This document shows positions 16,341 through 23,880 of a stretch of 23,880 nt of DNA, piece after piece. Made by a program: the position numbers and the translations under genes. A model generated the notes under the pieces. That model saw only the letters and a program-made list of their open reading frames with translations. It had not been told where the DNA came from and searched no databases. Every line of letters begins with the position of its first letter. Positions within the stretch are counted from its first letter, which is position 1. The stretch comes from a methanogenic archaeon (GTDB taxonomy: Archaea; Thermoplasmatota; Thermoplasmata; Methanomassiliicoccales; Methanomethylophilaceae), in the NCBI GenBank assembly GCA_902787415.1, contig CADAGG010000005.1, positions 1 through 23,880 of the forward strand, in the 5' to 3' direction.

Positions 16341-17507
16341 ATGGTCTACGATCCCGATGATCCTTCAGGATTCTCCATCATGTCGAAGGATGACAGCACT
16401 GTATCGCGCATGCTAGCATATTGGGACCGCCGTGCGAGGGGGTACAATCTGCTGACCCGCCTTCAGCTCCACGATACGAAACACTACGAACACATCATCG
16501 AGGCGCTGGTGCCCCTGGGGCATAAGGCATCGATATGCGATATGGGTACAGCCTGCGGTTTCATGGCCCTGCTGGCGGCCAGGATGGGCCACACTGTGGT
16601 GGGCATAGACCGCCTCCCCAAGATGATCTACTATGCCCGCAAGAACGCACAGGAACTCGGTATCAGCGTGGATTTCAGGGTAGGCAATGTCTCCAGCCTG
16701 AGAATTCCCAAGAACTCGTTCGACCTCATAATAGCCCGGAGCATAATCTGGTGCCTCGAGGATCCGGTCGGGACGCTGAGGTACTGGATGTCCCTCCTCA
16801 AACCCGGAGGGCACATCCTGATCATCGACGGCAACTATTATCTGGACAATTTCGAAAAGGACTACCGGGCCAAACACCAGCTGGACGAGGTCAAGAGGAG
16901 CGAGGAGACCGGGATGCACGGCAAGACCAACATGGATTCCGTCGATTTCGCCGAGATCAGGGAAATCGCGATGGACCTCCCGGCCTGCAGCATGCGCCGC
17001 CCCGGATGGGATACCTCGGTACTCCTGGGTCTGGGTATGGACAACATCTTCGTCAATCTGGAGGACAAGACCCCTTATACCGTGAGCACGGCATCGGGAT
17101 ACATGATACTGCCCGGCACGTTCGTTGTGACCGCACGGAAACCCTTCGAGAAGACCGAAGGCCCGGAGCACAGGATCTATGATGAGTCCTTGCAGACGCT
17201 CGATTACGAAAAGGATACCATGGAGGAATCGGCCGCCCGTTTCAAGGCTTTGGCGGATGCGAACAGGGTGGCGATCCTGCAGATCCTGCTGAAGGGAAGC
17301 AAGAATGTGAAGGATCTCTCCGAGATACTCGGGTGTTCGGTATCCCTGACCTCCCACAACCTCAAACTGCTGTCCTCCGCAGGCCTCATAACCTCGGTCA
17401 AAGTCGGAAAGGAGGTATTCTATGGGATTACCGACTCGAAAACCCTGTTCGAGATACTATACTATATGAAGAGGGGGTTCAAACCGGACTCTCCCGAAAA
17501 AGGCTGA
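16341..17507 (+). CDS. SAM-dependent methyltransferase fused to a C-terminal ArsR-type winged helix
   Basis: Residues ~20-270 form a class I SAM methyltransferase: motif I ICDMGTACGF at 65-74 (the usual GxGxG is altered to GTACG), the acidic residue in VVGIDRL near 90, FDLIIARSIIWCLEDP near 127-142 and KPGGHILIIDGNYYL near 154-168. Residues ~295-378 are an ArsR-family winged helix (FKALADANRVAILQIL, VKDLSEILGCSVSLTSHNL, LITSVKVGKEVFYGI). The classic ELCVCDL metal site of ArsR is not present. The methyltransferase half resembles the enzyme at 19099 (shared SRS/ARS-IW-LE-P and IIDGNYYL), so this protein may be a duplicated enzyme turned sensor-regulator of the cluster. ATG 16341 is preferred over GTG 16329 because AAGGGTG lies 9 nt before it. 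Substrate unknown. Confidence 0.85.
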   Translation: MVYDPDDPSGFSIMSKDDSTVSRMLAYWDRRARGYNLLTRLQLHDTKHYEHIIEALVPLGHKASICDMGTACGFMALLAARMGHTVVGIDRLPKMIYYARKNAQELGISVDFRVGNVSSLRIPKNSFDLIIARSIIWCLEDPVGTLRYWMSLLKPGGHILIIDGNYYLDNFEKDYRAKHQLDEVKRSEETGMHGKTNMDSVDFAEIREIAMDLPACSMRRPGWDTSVLLGLGMDNIFVNLEDKTPYTVSTASGYMILPGTFVVTARKPFEKTEGPEHRIYDESLQTLDYEKDTMEESAARFKALADANRVAILQILLKGSKNVKDLSEILGCSVSLTSHNLKLLSSAGLITSVKVGKEVFYGITDSKTLFEILYYMKRGFKPDSPEKG

Positions 17508-17566
17508 TAATTCGGCAAGGCCCGGACCAAGCAGGATTATACATTTGCCAAATACATCCAATAACA

Positions 17567-17614
17567 TCAAAAAATTTTTTGAATGAACAATCATTGATTG
17601 ATAATCTTTATATA
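17567..17614 (+). promoter_or_regulatory. Promoter of the binding-protein gene with two palindromes
   Basis: TCAAAAAATTTTTTGA (17567-17582) is a perfect 16-bp palindrome. CAATCATTGATTG (17588-17600) is a second perfect palindrome around one central base. TTTATATA (17607-17614) is the TATA box, predicting a transcript start near 17637 and a leader of about 23 nt. The first palindrome resembles those at 6281 and 16272. The ArsR domain encoded just upstream and the DtxR protein are the obvious candidate binders. Confidence 0.55.
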
Positions 17615-17659
17615 CAATCATTTTTAACAATGGTTTGGATAAGACATCCAACTGATACA

Positions 17660-19054
17660 ATGAACACAAAAGCAATCATCGCCATAATCGCGGTTATCGC
17701 AATCGTGGGCGCTGGTGCGGGTGCTGTGGTACTCACCCACAACAACTCCAACCATGAGACCGTCCGCAACAGCAACAACCTTGATGGACGTCTGACTGTC
17801 TTCGGGAACGCCAACAACGACGATTTCCTCGACAGCAGGGACGTAGAATTTGTGAAGAAAGTCATCGCAGGAGAGGAGAAAGCAACCTACTACACCTGCT
17901 ACAAGACCTACGGCGGTTCCACCGTCCAGAGGTCCTTCTGCGACGCGAACGTCGACGGAAAGATCGACCAGGCCGACGTGGACTGGATCAAGAACATGGT
18001 GGACCGCAAGAACAACATGCTCCTCTACTTCTATGATGTCGACGGAGTCATCGGATCCTGCACATACCCCCTCACCACCAGTGCCGTTGGATACAAATCC
18101 AACTACGAGGCACTGCTCGTCCTCGGCGAGGCAGATCTCTGCAAGTACTCCTGCGACCAGGTAGGAAACAGCGGCAGTTACTCGAAGTGGTATACCGCAT
18201 ACTCCTCCGCAAAATGTTACGGTTCGAGGTTCACCCCCGATTATGAAACATTCATCGGAGACGAGCCCAGCTACATCCTCTCCGGAACCAGGGCCTGGTT
18301 CGACCCCGACATGGAAGAGAAATGCGGACCCCTGGGAATCGACGTCGTACGTCTCCCGTTCTACGAGGACAACTGGACCGTTCCCGCGATCATCACGCTC
18401 GGATACCTTACCGCACACGAGGATCCCGCATACGCCTATGCGGAGAAGTGCGACAAGGTCTACGATACCATCGCCACCGCAATAAAGGATATCAAACTCG
18501 AGGACAGGCCCTTCGTATACGCAGGATACGCCGGAAACAGCGTCGCCAAGATGCACGGAGGAGTTCAGGAACTCGTTTACCTCGCCGGAGGCCAGACTCC
18601 TCTCGACAAGGGATTCTCCACCGGAAGCATCGATGCAGAGGGAGTCATGACCATGAATCCCGATTGGATCATCATCGACCAGAGCGGACCCTACTACGGA
18701 TTCCTGGAGACCTTCACCACACACGATGAGACCAAGTACAACGAGGCATACGCGCTCTACAACACCGATGCCAAGTTCATCAAGGCCATCAACCTTTCCG
18801 ACGCATACGACAACGGCAAGGTACTGTTCCTCGAACAGGGTATCTACATGGGTGTGGCAAGCTACATCGCCTGCGCTTATGTCGCCAACCACATCTGGGG
18901 CGACAAGTTCAACTTCGATGTGGACGCGCTCCTGAAGGATTACATCGAGTCCTACCATCCCGAATTCAGCTACGAGGACTTCAAGGACATCGAGTTCTTC
19001 ACCCTGGCCGAGCTCCAGAGCTACGCGACCGAAAAGGGAATCATCACCGCCTGA
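17660..19054 (+). CDS. ABC transporter substrate-binding protein (Fec/Btu type) with dockerin-like repeats
   Basis: The 464-residue protein starts with a membrane anchor or signal (AIIAIIAVIAIVGAGAGAVVL, residues 5-25) and would lie outside the cell. Residues 45-115 carry two dockerin-like calcium loops, N50-x-N52-x-D54...D61 and D95-x-N97-x-D99...D106, each followed by a short helix (VEFVKKVIAG, VDWIKNMVD). From ~120 on the protein is a periplasmic-binding-protein fold of the iron-siderophore/cobalamin class: VGYKSNYEALLVLGEADL, PSYILSGTRAW, GIDVVRLPFYEDNW, RPFVYAGYAG, ELVYLAGGQTPLDKG, MTMNPDWIIIDQSG, GKVLFLEQGIYMG. It has more Tyr and Cys than usual. The start at 17660 is chosen because ATG 17630 lies upstream of the predicted transcript start. 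Partners are the permease and ATPase at 19842 and 20917. Confidence 0.87.
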   Translation: MNTKAIIAIIAVIAIVGAGAGAVVLTHNNSNHETVRNSNNLDGRLTVFGNANNDDFLDSRDVEFVKKVIAGEEKATYYTCYKTYGGSTVQRSFCDANVDGKIDQADVDWIKNMVDRKNNMLLYFYDVDGVIGSCTYPLTTSAVGYKSNYEALLVLGEADLCKYSCDQVGNSGSYSKWYTAYSSAKCYGSRFTPDYETFIGDEPSYILSGTRAWFDPDMEEKCGPLGIDVVRLPFYEDNWTVPAIITLGYLTAHEDPAYAYAEKCDKVYDTIATAIKDIKLEDRPFVYAGYAGNSVAKMHGGVQELVYLAGGQTPLDKGFSTGSIDAEGVMTMNPDWIIIDQSGPYYGFLETFTTHDETKYNEAYALYNTDAKFIKAINLSDAYDNGKVLFLEQGIYMGVASYIACAYVANHIWGDKFNFDVDALLKDYIESYHPEFSYEDFKDIEFFTLAELQSYATEKGIITA

Positions 19055-19062
19055 AACCTCTT

Positions 19063-19079
19063 GGGGTGCTCTGCACCCC
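19063..19079 (+). terminator. Intercistronic hairpin after the binding-protein gene
   Basis: GGGGTGC/GCACCCC is a perfect 7-bp stem with a 3-nt loop, 8 nt after the binding-protein stop and 19 nt before the next start. No T-run follows, so partial termination or 3'-end protection is more likely than a full stop. This would give more binding protein than permease, as is common in ABC uptake operons (known from other systems; inferred here). Confidence 0.55.
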
Positions 19080-19098
19080 GACACATTTCGTGATCCCC

Positions 19099-19839
19099 AT
19101 GACATTATTGGAAGAGATCGAAAACTACTGGGACATGCGCAGCAACGGATTCTCGTCCGCTGTCATGGAGGAGATGACCGACAGGGGCGAGAAGATCGCC
19201 CTCGGACTCATGGATGACCTCGGCATAAGCTCCGGCAGCCGTGTCCTGGACCTGGGCTGCGGACCCGGACTGTTCTCCATACTGCTGGCAAAGAAAGGAG
19301 CCATCGTAACCGGCGTCGACTATTCGGCGGCCATGGTGAATACGGCCCGTAACAATGCCGCCGAAGAAGGGGTCTCCTGTGAGTTCATAAAGATGGACGC
19401 CCAGGACCTGGCCTTCGGGGACTGCGAATTCGACGCCGTCGTTTCGAGAAGCGTCATATGGGCACTCGAAAGACCCAGGGAATGCTACAGGGAGGTACTG
19501 AGGGTCCTTAAACCCGGGTGCAAGGCCGAAATCATAGACGGCAACTATTATCTGCACCTCTTCAACGAGGATTACAGATGGGAACCTCCCGCAGGCTACC
19601 GTCCCGCAGGAAAGGACTACCACAGCCGCCATAACCCCGACAATGTCGATTTCAGGATCATCGAGGAACTGGCCAAGAGCCTCCCGCTCAGCCGCGAGGA
19701 GAGGCCTGCGTGGGATGTTGGCACCCCTGCAAAACTGGGGTGCAGGGACATACATCTCATGTTCCCCGAGCATGCAGGGTATCTCGACCGCTCCAAGGCC
19801 ATCCCGTCATTCAAGATCATTTTCAGAAAGGAGCAATGA
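19099..19839 (+). CDS. Class I SAM-dependent methyltransferase, within the ABC uptake operon
   Basis: The 246-residue protein is a complete class I methyltransferase: motif I VLDLGCGPG (49-57), acidic residue in VTGVDYSAAMV (D74), MDAQDLAFGDCEFDAVV near 99-115 (motifs II-III), SRSVIWALERP at 116-126, LKPGCKAEIIDGNYYLHLF near 137-154. The DGNYYL block and the C-terminal RPAWDV segment are shared with the methyltransferase half of the 16341 protein (RPGWDT), so the two are related. The start at 19099 follows GTGATC, a partial ribosome site. The stop overlaps the region of the permease start. A methyltransferase between binding-protein and permease genes suggests that the imported compound, or a carrier for it, is methylated; this is inference. 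Confidence 0.87.
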   Translation: MTLLEEIENYWDMRSNGFSSAVMEEMTDRGEKIALGLMDDLGISSGSRVLDLGCGPGLFSILLAKKGAIVTGVDYSAAMVNTARNNAAEEGVSCEFIKMDAQDLAFGDCEFDAVVSRSVIWALERPRECYREVLRVLKPGCKAEIIDGNYYLHLFNEDYRWEPPAGYRPAGKDYHSRHNPDNVDFRIIEELAKSLPLSREERPAWDVGTPAKLGCRDIHLMFPEHAGYLDRSKAIPSFKIIFRKEQ

Positions 19840-19841
19840 CT

Positions 19842-20912
19842 ATGACAGAACTAGTAGACGCATCAGAAATGATGACGAAATACCACAAGTACGTGGTTTT
19901 CAAACTGATGTTCATCGTCGCCTGCATCATCGCCATGGTCATCGTCATGGGTTATGCGGCTACCATCGGATCCGCCAACTACTCCGCCTGGGACGTCTAC
20001 CGCGATATCTGGTATCACTTTGTGGACCCCGGACAGAACAATCCCAAGATGGACCATGTGATTTTCGACATCCGCCTCCCCCGTATCATGACCGGCCTGG
20101 TGGCAGGCATGTCGCTGGGTGTGGCGGGAGCCGCCATGCAGAGCATGATGAAGAACCCCCTGGCAGACCCGTACACCACCGGAATTTCATCGGGAGCGTC
20201 ATTCGGTGCCACCCTTGCGCTCGGAATGGGGATTACCGTGACCGGCATCGGGGGCACGATAGGTCTCGTGACCACCGCATTCGTGTTCTCCCTGATCCCT
20301 GCGGCCGTCATCATACTGGTATCATCGCTGAGGAACACCTCGGCAGCCACGATGATCCTCGCAGGTATCGCCGTGATGTATCTGTTCAACGCGATGACCA
20401 CCCTCATCAAACTCTCGGTAAGCGAACAGACCCTGTCGGCAGTCTTCCAATGGTCTATAGGTGACCTCAGTACCGTGACGTGGACCTCTTTCAGGGTCAT
20501 ACTGATATTCACGGTAGCCGGAACGGCCATCCTCTTCGCCATGTCGAAGAAGCTCAACATCCTCATCACCGGGGATCAGAACTCGACCGCTCTGGGTCTT
20601 AACGCTCACCAGCTCAGGATCGCTCTGCTGATCATCATCTCGCTCATGGCCGCATCCGTCGTGTGCTTCACGGGAATCATCGGATTCATCGGACTGGTCG
20701 CACCCCACATAGTGAGGATCTTCCTCGGTTCCGACAACCGCTATCTGATTCCCGCGTCCGCGGCATTCGGAGCCGTGCTCCTGATGGTGTCGGACCTCAT
20801 ATCGAGGGTCATCATCGCGCCGACGTTCCTGCCGGTCGGTGTCATCACCGCGTTCATCGGATGCCCCATGTTCCTGTACCTGCTCATCAAGCAGAGGAAA
20901 TCGATGTGGTGA
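19842..20912 (+). CDS. FecCD-family ABC transporter permease
   Basis: The 356-residue membrane protein is of the BtuC/FecCD/FhuB family, which forms a dimer channel for iron chelates, heme or cobamides. Family hallmarks are RLPRIMTGLVAGMSLGVAGAAMQSMMKNPLADPYTTGISSGA near 70-120, ILAGIAVMYLFNAMTTL near 170, FQWSIGDLS near 200, ALGLNAHQLR near 245 and FTGIIGFIGLVAPHIVR near 275 (the ATPase-coupling loop region). About ten membrane helices are expected. The start at 19842 is chosen because AAGGAG lies 8 nt before it; ATG 19836 is an alternative only two codons earlier and overlaps the preceding stop. It is translationally coupled to its neighbours on both sides. Confidence 0.94.
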   Translation: MTELVDASEMMTKYHKYVVFKLMFIVACIIAMVIVMGYAATIGSANYSAWDVYRDIWYHFVDPGQNNPKMDHVIFDIRLPRIMTGLVAGMSLGVAGAAMQSMMKNPLADPYTTGISSGASFGATLALGMGITVTGIGGTIGLVTTAFVFSLIPAAVIILVSSLRNTSAATMILAGIAVMYLFNAMTTLIKLSVSEQTLSAVFQWSIGDLSTVTWTSFRVILIFTVAGTAILFAMSKKLNILITGDQNSTALGLNAHQLRIALLIIISLMAASVVCFTGIIGFIGLVAPHIVRIFLGSDNRYLIPASAAFGAVLLMVSDLISRVIIAPTFLPVGVITAFIGCPMFLYLLIKQRKSMW

Positions 20913-20916
20913 TCCC

Positions 20917-21699
20917 ATGCCGGAAATCAGATTGGAGAACATCGAATTCGGGTACGACCCCAAGATCCCTGTCATCAAAGGGATCTCCTACACCCTGGAC
21001 AAGCCCGAGTTCGTCTGCATCATGGGACCCAACGGTGTCGGAAAATCCACGCTCATCCACTGCCTGAACAAGATCCTCAAACCCACCGCGGGCATCGTCT
21101 ACCTGGACGGCCGCGATGTCCAGGAGATGAAACTCAAGGAACTGGCATCCCATATGGGATATGTCCCGGCGTCGAGCCAGGACTCCTTCCCGCTCACGGT
21201 GGTGGATACGGTCATGGTCGGACTGCAGAACGATTTCAAGTTCGGCACCAACGCCAGCGACCTCCAGAAGGTGTACGACGTCCTGAAGCTCATGAAGGTG
21301 GAGCACCTTGCGATGAAGAACTTCAACGAGCTCTCCGCGGGACAGCACCAGAAGGTCATGCTCGCGAGAGGTCTGGTCAGGACCCCGGAGATCGTGCTGC
21401 TGGACGAGCCCACCTCGAATCTGGATATCAAACACCAGATCCAGGTGACCAAGACCCTCAGCGAACTGCCCCGCACCAAGGGCATGATGGTGATAATGAT
21501 CAGCCACGACATCAACATCACCGCGAAGTACGCCGACCGCATCATCCTCATATCCGACGGAAAGGTGTTTGCGGACGGCTCTCCCCTGGAGGTCCTCACC
21601 AAGGAGAACATCCGCGAGGTCTACGACGTGGATGCCGATGTCCTGGAGATCGACGGGAGGCCGCACATCATCCTCAACGACGCCATCGACGACGAATGA
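20917..21699 (+). CDS. FecE/BtuD-type ABC transporter ATPase
   Basis: The 260-residue ATPase drives the permease. It has Walker A GPNGVGKST (37-45), a Q-loop near PASSQDSFP (85-92), the signature LSAGQHQKV (139-147), Walker B IVLLDEPTS (159-167) and the switch His in MMVIMISHDIN. Length and motifs are those of ATPases for siderophores and cobamides. The ribosome site GGTGATC (20908-20914) overlaps the permease stop, so translation is coupled; the longer upstream frame is a shadow of the permease gene. It is the last gene of the cluster, followed by a strong terminator. Confidence 0.95.
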   Translation: MPEIRLENIEFGYDPKIPVIKGISYTLDKPEFVCIMGPNGVGKSTLIHCLNKILKPTAGIVYLDGRDVQEMKLKELASHMGYVPASSQDSFPLTVVDTVMVGLQNDFKFGTNASDLQKVYDVLKLMKVEHLAMKNFNELSAGQHQKVMLARGLVRTPEIVLLDEPTSNLDIKHQIQVTKTLSELPRTKGMMVIMISHDINITAKYADRIILISDGKVFADGSPLEVLTKENIREVYDVDADVLEIDGRPHIILNDAIDDE

Positions 21700-21712
21700 C
21701 AAACCCCTTCCC

Positions 21713-21739
21713 GCCCGGAAGTCCCCCTTCCGGGCACTT
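21713..21739 (+). terminator. Terminator of the uptake operon
   Basis: GCCCGGAAG/CTTCCGGGC forms a perfect 9-bp stem with a TCCCC loop (21713-21735), followed by ACTTTT, 13 nt after the ATPase stop. Confidence 0.85.
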
Positions 21740-21820
21740 TTGAACCTGCTGGAACATGCGGATGCTTATCCCCAGCGAAGGCAGATTTCATATCTGGGTC
21801 CTTGTAAGCCCCTTGCTTAA

Positions 21821-21830
21821 CTTATATATG
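21821..21830 (+). promoter_or_regulatory. TATA box of the aminotransferase gene
   Basis: CTTATATATG predicts a transcript start near 21851, leaving a 15-nt leader with AAGGTTAG as the ribosome site; the same octamer precedes the RND exporter start at 2412. The rest of 21740-21865 holds no gene. Confidence 0.55.
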
Positions 21831-21865
21831 CGAACATCTTCCTCTGCCAAAAGAAGGTTAGTCCT

Positions 21866-23071
21866 ATGCAGAAGAAAATGAGAGCATCCAGGCGTGCAAT
21901 GGGAATGAATTATGCGATCCGTGAGGTCACCGTCCCCGCCGCCGCTGCCGCCGCACGCGGTATGAAGATGTACAACTTCAACATAGGCGACCCCAACAAG
22001 TGGGACTTCGAGACCCCCGAGTACTTCAAGGAGACCCTCAGGCAGGCCGTCGACAACACCGACAACGGCTACGGCGACTCCCAGGGCAACCTCGACCTCA
22101 GGAAGGCCATCGTGGACAGGGAGCGCGAGAAGAACGGCGTGAGCATCGATGTGAAGGACATCTACGTCACCGCCGGCGTCTCCGAGTGCATCAACGTCAT
22201 GATGGGCGCCATGATCGAGCCCGGGGACGAGGTCCTCGTGCCCGGTCCCGGATACCCCTCCTACGCGCAGTACATCGAGTTCTATGAAGGTAAGGTCGTC
22301 CCCTACAGGATGATCGAGGAGGAGGACTGGAGGCCCGACGTGGACATGATCCGCGACAGGATCACCAACAGGACCAAGGCCATCGTCCTCATCAACCCCA
22401 ACAACCCCACCGGAGCCGTGTACACCGAGAAGGACCTCAGGGCCATCGGCGACCTCGCGGCGGAGTACGACATCCCCGTCATCTCCGACGAGATCTACGA
22501 CAAGATCGTCTTCAACGGGAAGTTCTTCTCCATGTCCCGCCTGCCCGACGACATCCCCCGCGTGATCCTCAACGGATTCTCCAAGGTCAACCTCATGCCC
22601 GGCTGGAGGCAGGGATACTGCTACTTCATGGACAGGAACGGCCTCATGGACGAGATCCGCGAGGGAATGATGAAGCAGTTCAGGGCCAGGATCTGCGCCA
22701 ACGTCCCCTGCCAGGAAGCGGCAAGGGTCTCCCTGCAGGGCCCCCAGGACTACATCGTCGACATGAACAGGAAGCTCAAGGAGAGGGCTGACTTCACCTA
22801 CAAGAGGCTGAACGAGATCCCCGGAATCACCACCAACAGGAGCAACGGCGCGCTGTACTCCTTCCCCCGCGTGGACCTCGGGAACACCTGGAAGAGCGAC
22901 AAGGACTTCTGCCTCGACCTGATCAACGAGACCGGCATCGTCATGGTCCACGGATCGGGATTCTGCAGGGAGTTCGGACAGAGCCACTTCAGGTCCATCC
23001 TGCTGCCTCCCATGGAGACCCTGGAGGAGGCCTACGGCATCCTCGAGAAGTTCATGCTCAGGCACCAGTGA
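21866..23071 (+). CDS. Class I/II pyridoxal-phosphate aminotransferase
   Basis: The 401-residue protein is a fold-type I aminotransferase that moves an amino group between an amino acid and a 2-oxo acid. Visible motifs are FNIGDPNKWDFETP near 44, the substrate-entry GYGDSQGNLDLRKAI near 72, VTAGVSECINVMMGAM near 107, LVPGPGYPSYAQY near 133, INPNNPTGAVY near 180 (cofactor Asn), VISDEIYDKIVF near 210 (Asp and Tyr of the cofactor site) and NGFSKVNLMPGWRQGY near 237 with the Schiff-base Lys. It resembles archaeal alanine or aspartate aminotransferases (AlaA-like group); the substrate cannot be fixed from sequence reading. It has its own promoter and is not part of the uptake operon. Confidence 0.93.
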   Translation: MQKKMRASRRAMGMNYAIREVTVPAAAAAARGMKMYNFNIGDPNKWDFETPEYFKETLRQAVDNTDNGYGDSQGNLDLRKAIVDREREKNGVSIDVKDIYVTAGVSECINVMMGAMIEPGDEVLVPGPGYPSYAQYIEFYEGKVVPYRMIEEEDWRPDVDMIRDRITNRTKAIVLINPNNPTGAVYTEKDLRAIGDLAAEYDIPVISDEIYDKIVFNGKFFSMSRLPDDIPRVILNGFSKVNLMPGWRQGYCYFMDRNGLMDEIREGMMKQFRARICANVPCQEAARVSLQGPQDYIVDMNRKLKERADFTYKRLNEIPGITTNRSNGALYSFPRVDLGNTWKSDKDFCLDLINETGIVMVHGSGFCREFGQSHFRSILLPPMETLEEAYGILEKFMLRHQ

Positions 23072-23144
23072 GAGCGCGGTTCCCGCACTTGGCCCGGATA
23101 ATCGCGTGCATATGGGAGTTTGTCCGAATTCTGTCGGTATGTCC

Positions 23145-23153
23145 ATTAAATAC
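23145..23153 (+). promoter_or_regulatory. TATA box of the surface-protein gene
   Basis: ATTAAATAC is centred 27 bp before the ATG at 23176, so the transcript probably starts at the start codon (leaderless). Confidence 0.5.
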
Positions 23154-23175
23154 TCATTAACTGATTGCTGTTTTT

Positions 23176-23853
23176 ATGGCGAACGTTACGCGCGCGTTAT
23201 CCGTCTCCGCGGTGCTCATCATAGCGATGGCAGCGCTGTGCGTAGCGTTCGTGCCGGAGAGCGATGCGGCGAGCTCCAACGTCAGCATCGAGTACGCCTC
23301 CCCCACGGATTCGATCACCATCAGGCCGGATTCCTTCTCGCAGGTGAATACCACCGACACGGTCAAGATCACCACCAAGAACGGCTCCATAGTGCTCTCC
23401 CCCGCGGAGATCACGGATTTCAAGAACATAGAGTCCAACGTGATCTTCAAGGTATCCGCCGCGAGCTCGAAGGGCCTCAGCGAGGTCCAGGCGAAGGACG
23501 GGTACAAGCTGTTCAGCGTGACCCTGAAGAATGCCGACGGGACCGACCATGCCCTCGCGGGGAAGGTGACCGTCTACATACCCTATCAGCTGAGCTTCCT
23601 CGAGATCGCGGACAAGCTCTCCGTGAAGTACGTAGACTCCGAGGGCTACCTGACGGACATGCCCACCCGGTACGAGGACGGCTACGCCGTCTTCGAGACC
23701 GACCACTTCTCCGACTTCCTGATACAGCCCACCTACGAGGCCTACACGGACGTCCTCCTTGCCGGTCTGGGTATTCTGTGCATCCTCGTGATCGCGCTGC
23801 TCGCGGTCATCCTCATCTACATGCGTTACACGACGCGCCCGAAAAGATACTAA
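23176..23853 (+). CDS. Secreted, C-terminally membrane-anchored surface protein, unknown function
   Basis: The 225-residue protein has an N-terminal signal peptide (ALSVSAVLIIAMAALCVAFVPESDAA, cut expected near residue 31), an outer beta-rich part of about 155 residues with Ser/Thr-rich repeats, and a C-terminal membrane helix (LLAGLGILCILVIALLAVILIYM) with a short basic tail (RYTTRPKRY). The segment VFETDHFSDFLI recalls the end of small beta domains found in bacterial and archaeal adhesin-like proteins. I recognise no enzyme motif. A cell-surface role is inferred from topology alone. Confidence 0.8.
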   Translation: MANVTRALSVSAVLIIAMAALCVAFVPESDAASSNVSIEYASPTDSITIRPDSFSQVNTTDTVKITTKNGSIVLSPAEITDFKNIESNVIFKVSAASSKGLSEVQAKDGYKLFSVTLKNADGTDHALAGKVTVYIPYQLSFLEIADKLSVKYVDSEGYLTDMPTRYEDGYAVFETDHFSDFLIQPTYEAYTDVLLAGLGILCILVIALLAVILIYMRYTTRPKRY

Positions 23854-23863
23854 CATTGAAATA

Positions 23864-23879
23864 TAATTCATATGAATTA
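23864..23879. repeat. Perfect 16-bp palindrome at the window end
   Basis: TAATTCATATGAATTA is a perfect palindrome 10 bp after the surface-protein stop. It contains an ATG (23872-23874) that could start a gene beyond the window, so it may be an operator or ordinary AT-rich spacer. Confidence 0.35.
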
Positions 23880-23880
23880 C

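Noticed and set aside
21788..23146. 452-codon open frame on the minus strand opposite the aminotransferase
   Set aside because: Asp/Gly/Val/His-rich shadow; the plus strand encodes a complete aminotransferase.

Overview
The window looks like a chromosomal segment of a gut-type methanogenic archaeon of the Thermoplasmata, most likely Methanomassiliicoccales. This is an inference. The supports are the archaeal-type riboflavin genes (ribL and an archaeal ribC), TATA boxes 20-30 bp upstream of many starts (several genes look leaderless), archaeal GGTGATC-type ribosome binding sites, and the absence of TAG as a terminal stop codon in every intact gene, as expected where amber codes for pyrrolysine or is avoided. 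No gene diagnostic of methanogenesis lies in the window.

Layout. 1-1500: a stand-alone TnpB (IS200/IS605-type) gene carrying a 66-bp in-frame tandem duplication in its zinc-finger region. 1512-5530: a TetR regulator divergent from an RND/MMPL exporter that is broken by one frameshift near 4350, followed by a radical SAM gene that has lost its 5' end, including the iron-sulfur cysteines. 5564-6235: a DtxR-type metalloregulator with a FeoA-like tail. 6431-8485: a compact riboflavin/FAD operon, ribB-ribL-ribC-ribH, closed by a clear terminator. 8576-9220: a formate/nitrite-family channel. 9221-10401: a poorly conserved stretch with a zinc-ribbon protein of unclear start and a small, probably damaged membrane protein, with several inverted and tandem repeats. 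10404-11987 (minus): a zinc-ribbon membrane protein, a flavin reductase-like protein and an unknown protein. 12060-16155 (minus): a sulfur/cysteine group, with a PUA-PAPS-reductase-like-ferredoxin protein, serine acetyltransferase (cysE) and cysteinyl-tRNA synthetase (cysS).

16341-21699 (plus) is the most interesting part. It holds a SAM methyltransferase fused to a C-terminal ArsR-type DNA-binding domain, a membrane-anchored Fec/Btu-type binding protein with dockerin-like calcium-loop repeats, a second methyltransferase related to the first, and then the matching permease and ATPase. This reads as a self-regulated uptake system for a metal or metal chelate in which methylation has a role, and I do not recognise it as a described system. 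Palindromes of the form TCAAA-N4-6-TTTGA lie upstream of the DtxR gene, of the methyltransferase-ArsR gene and of the binding-protein gene, which suggests (inference) a shared metal-responsive control.

21866-23853: a class I aminotransferase and a small secreted, membrane-anchored surface protein. The window ends just after the latter.
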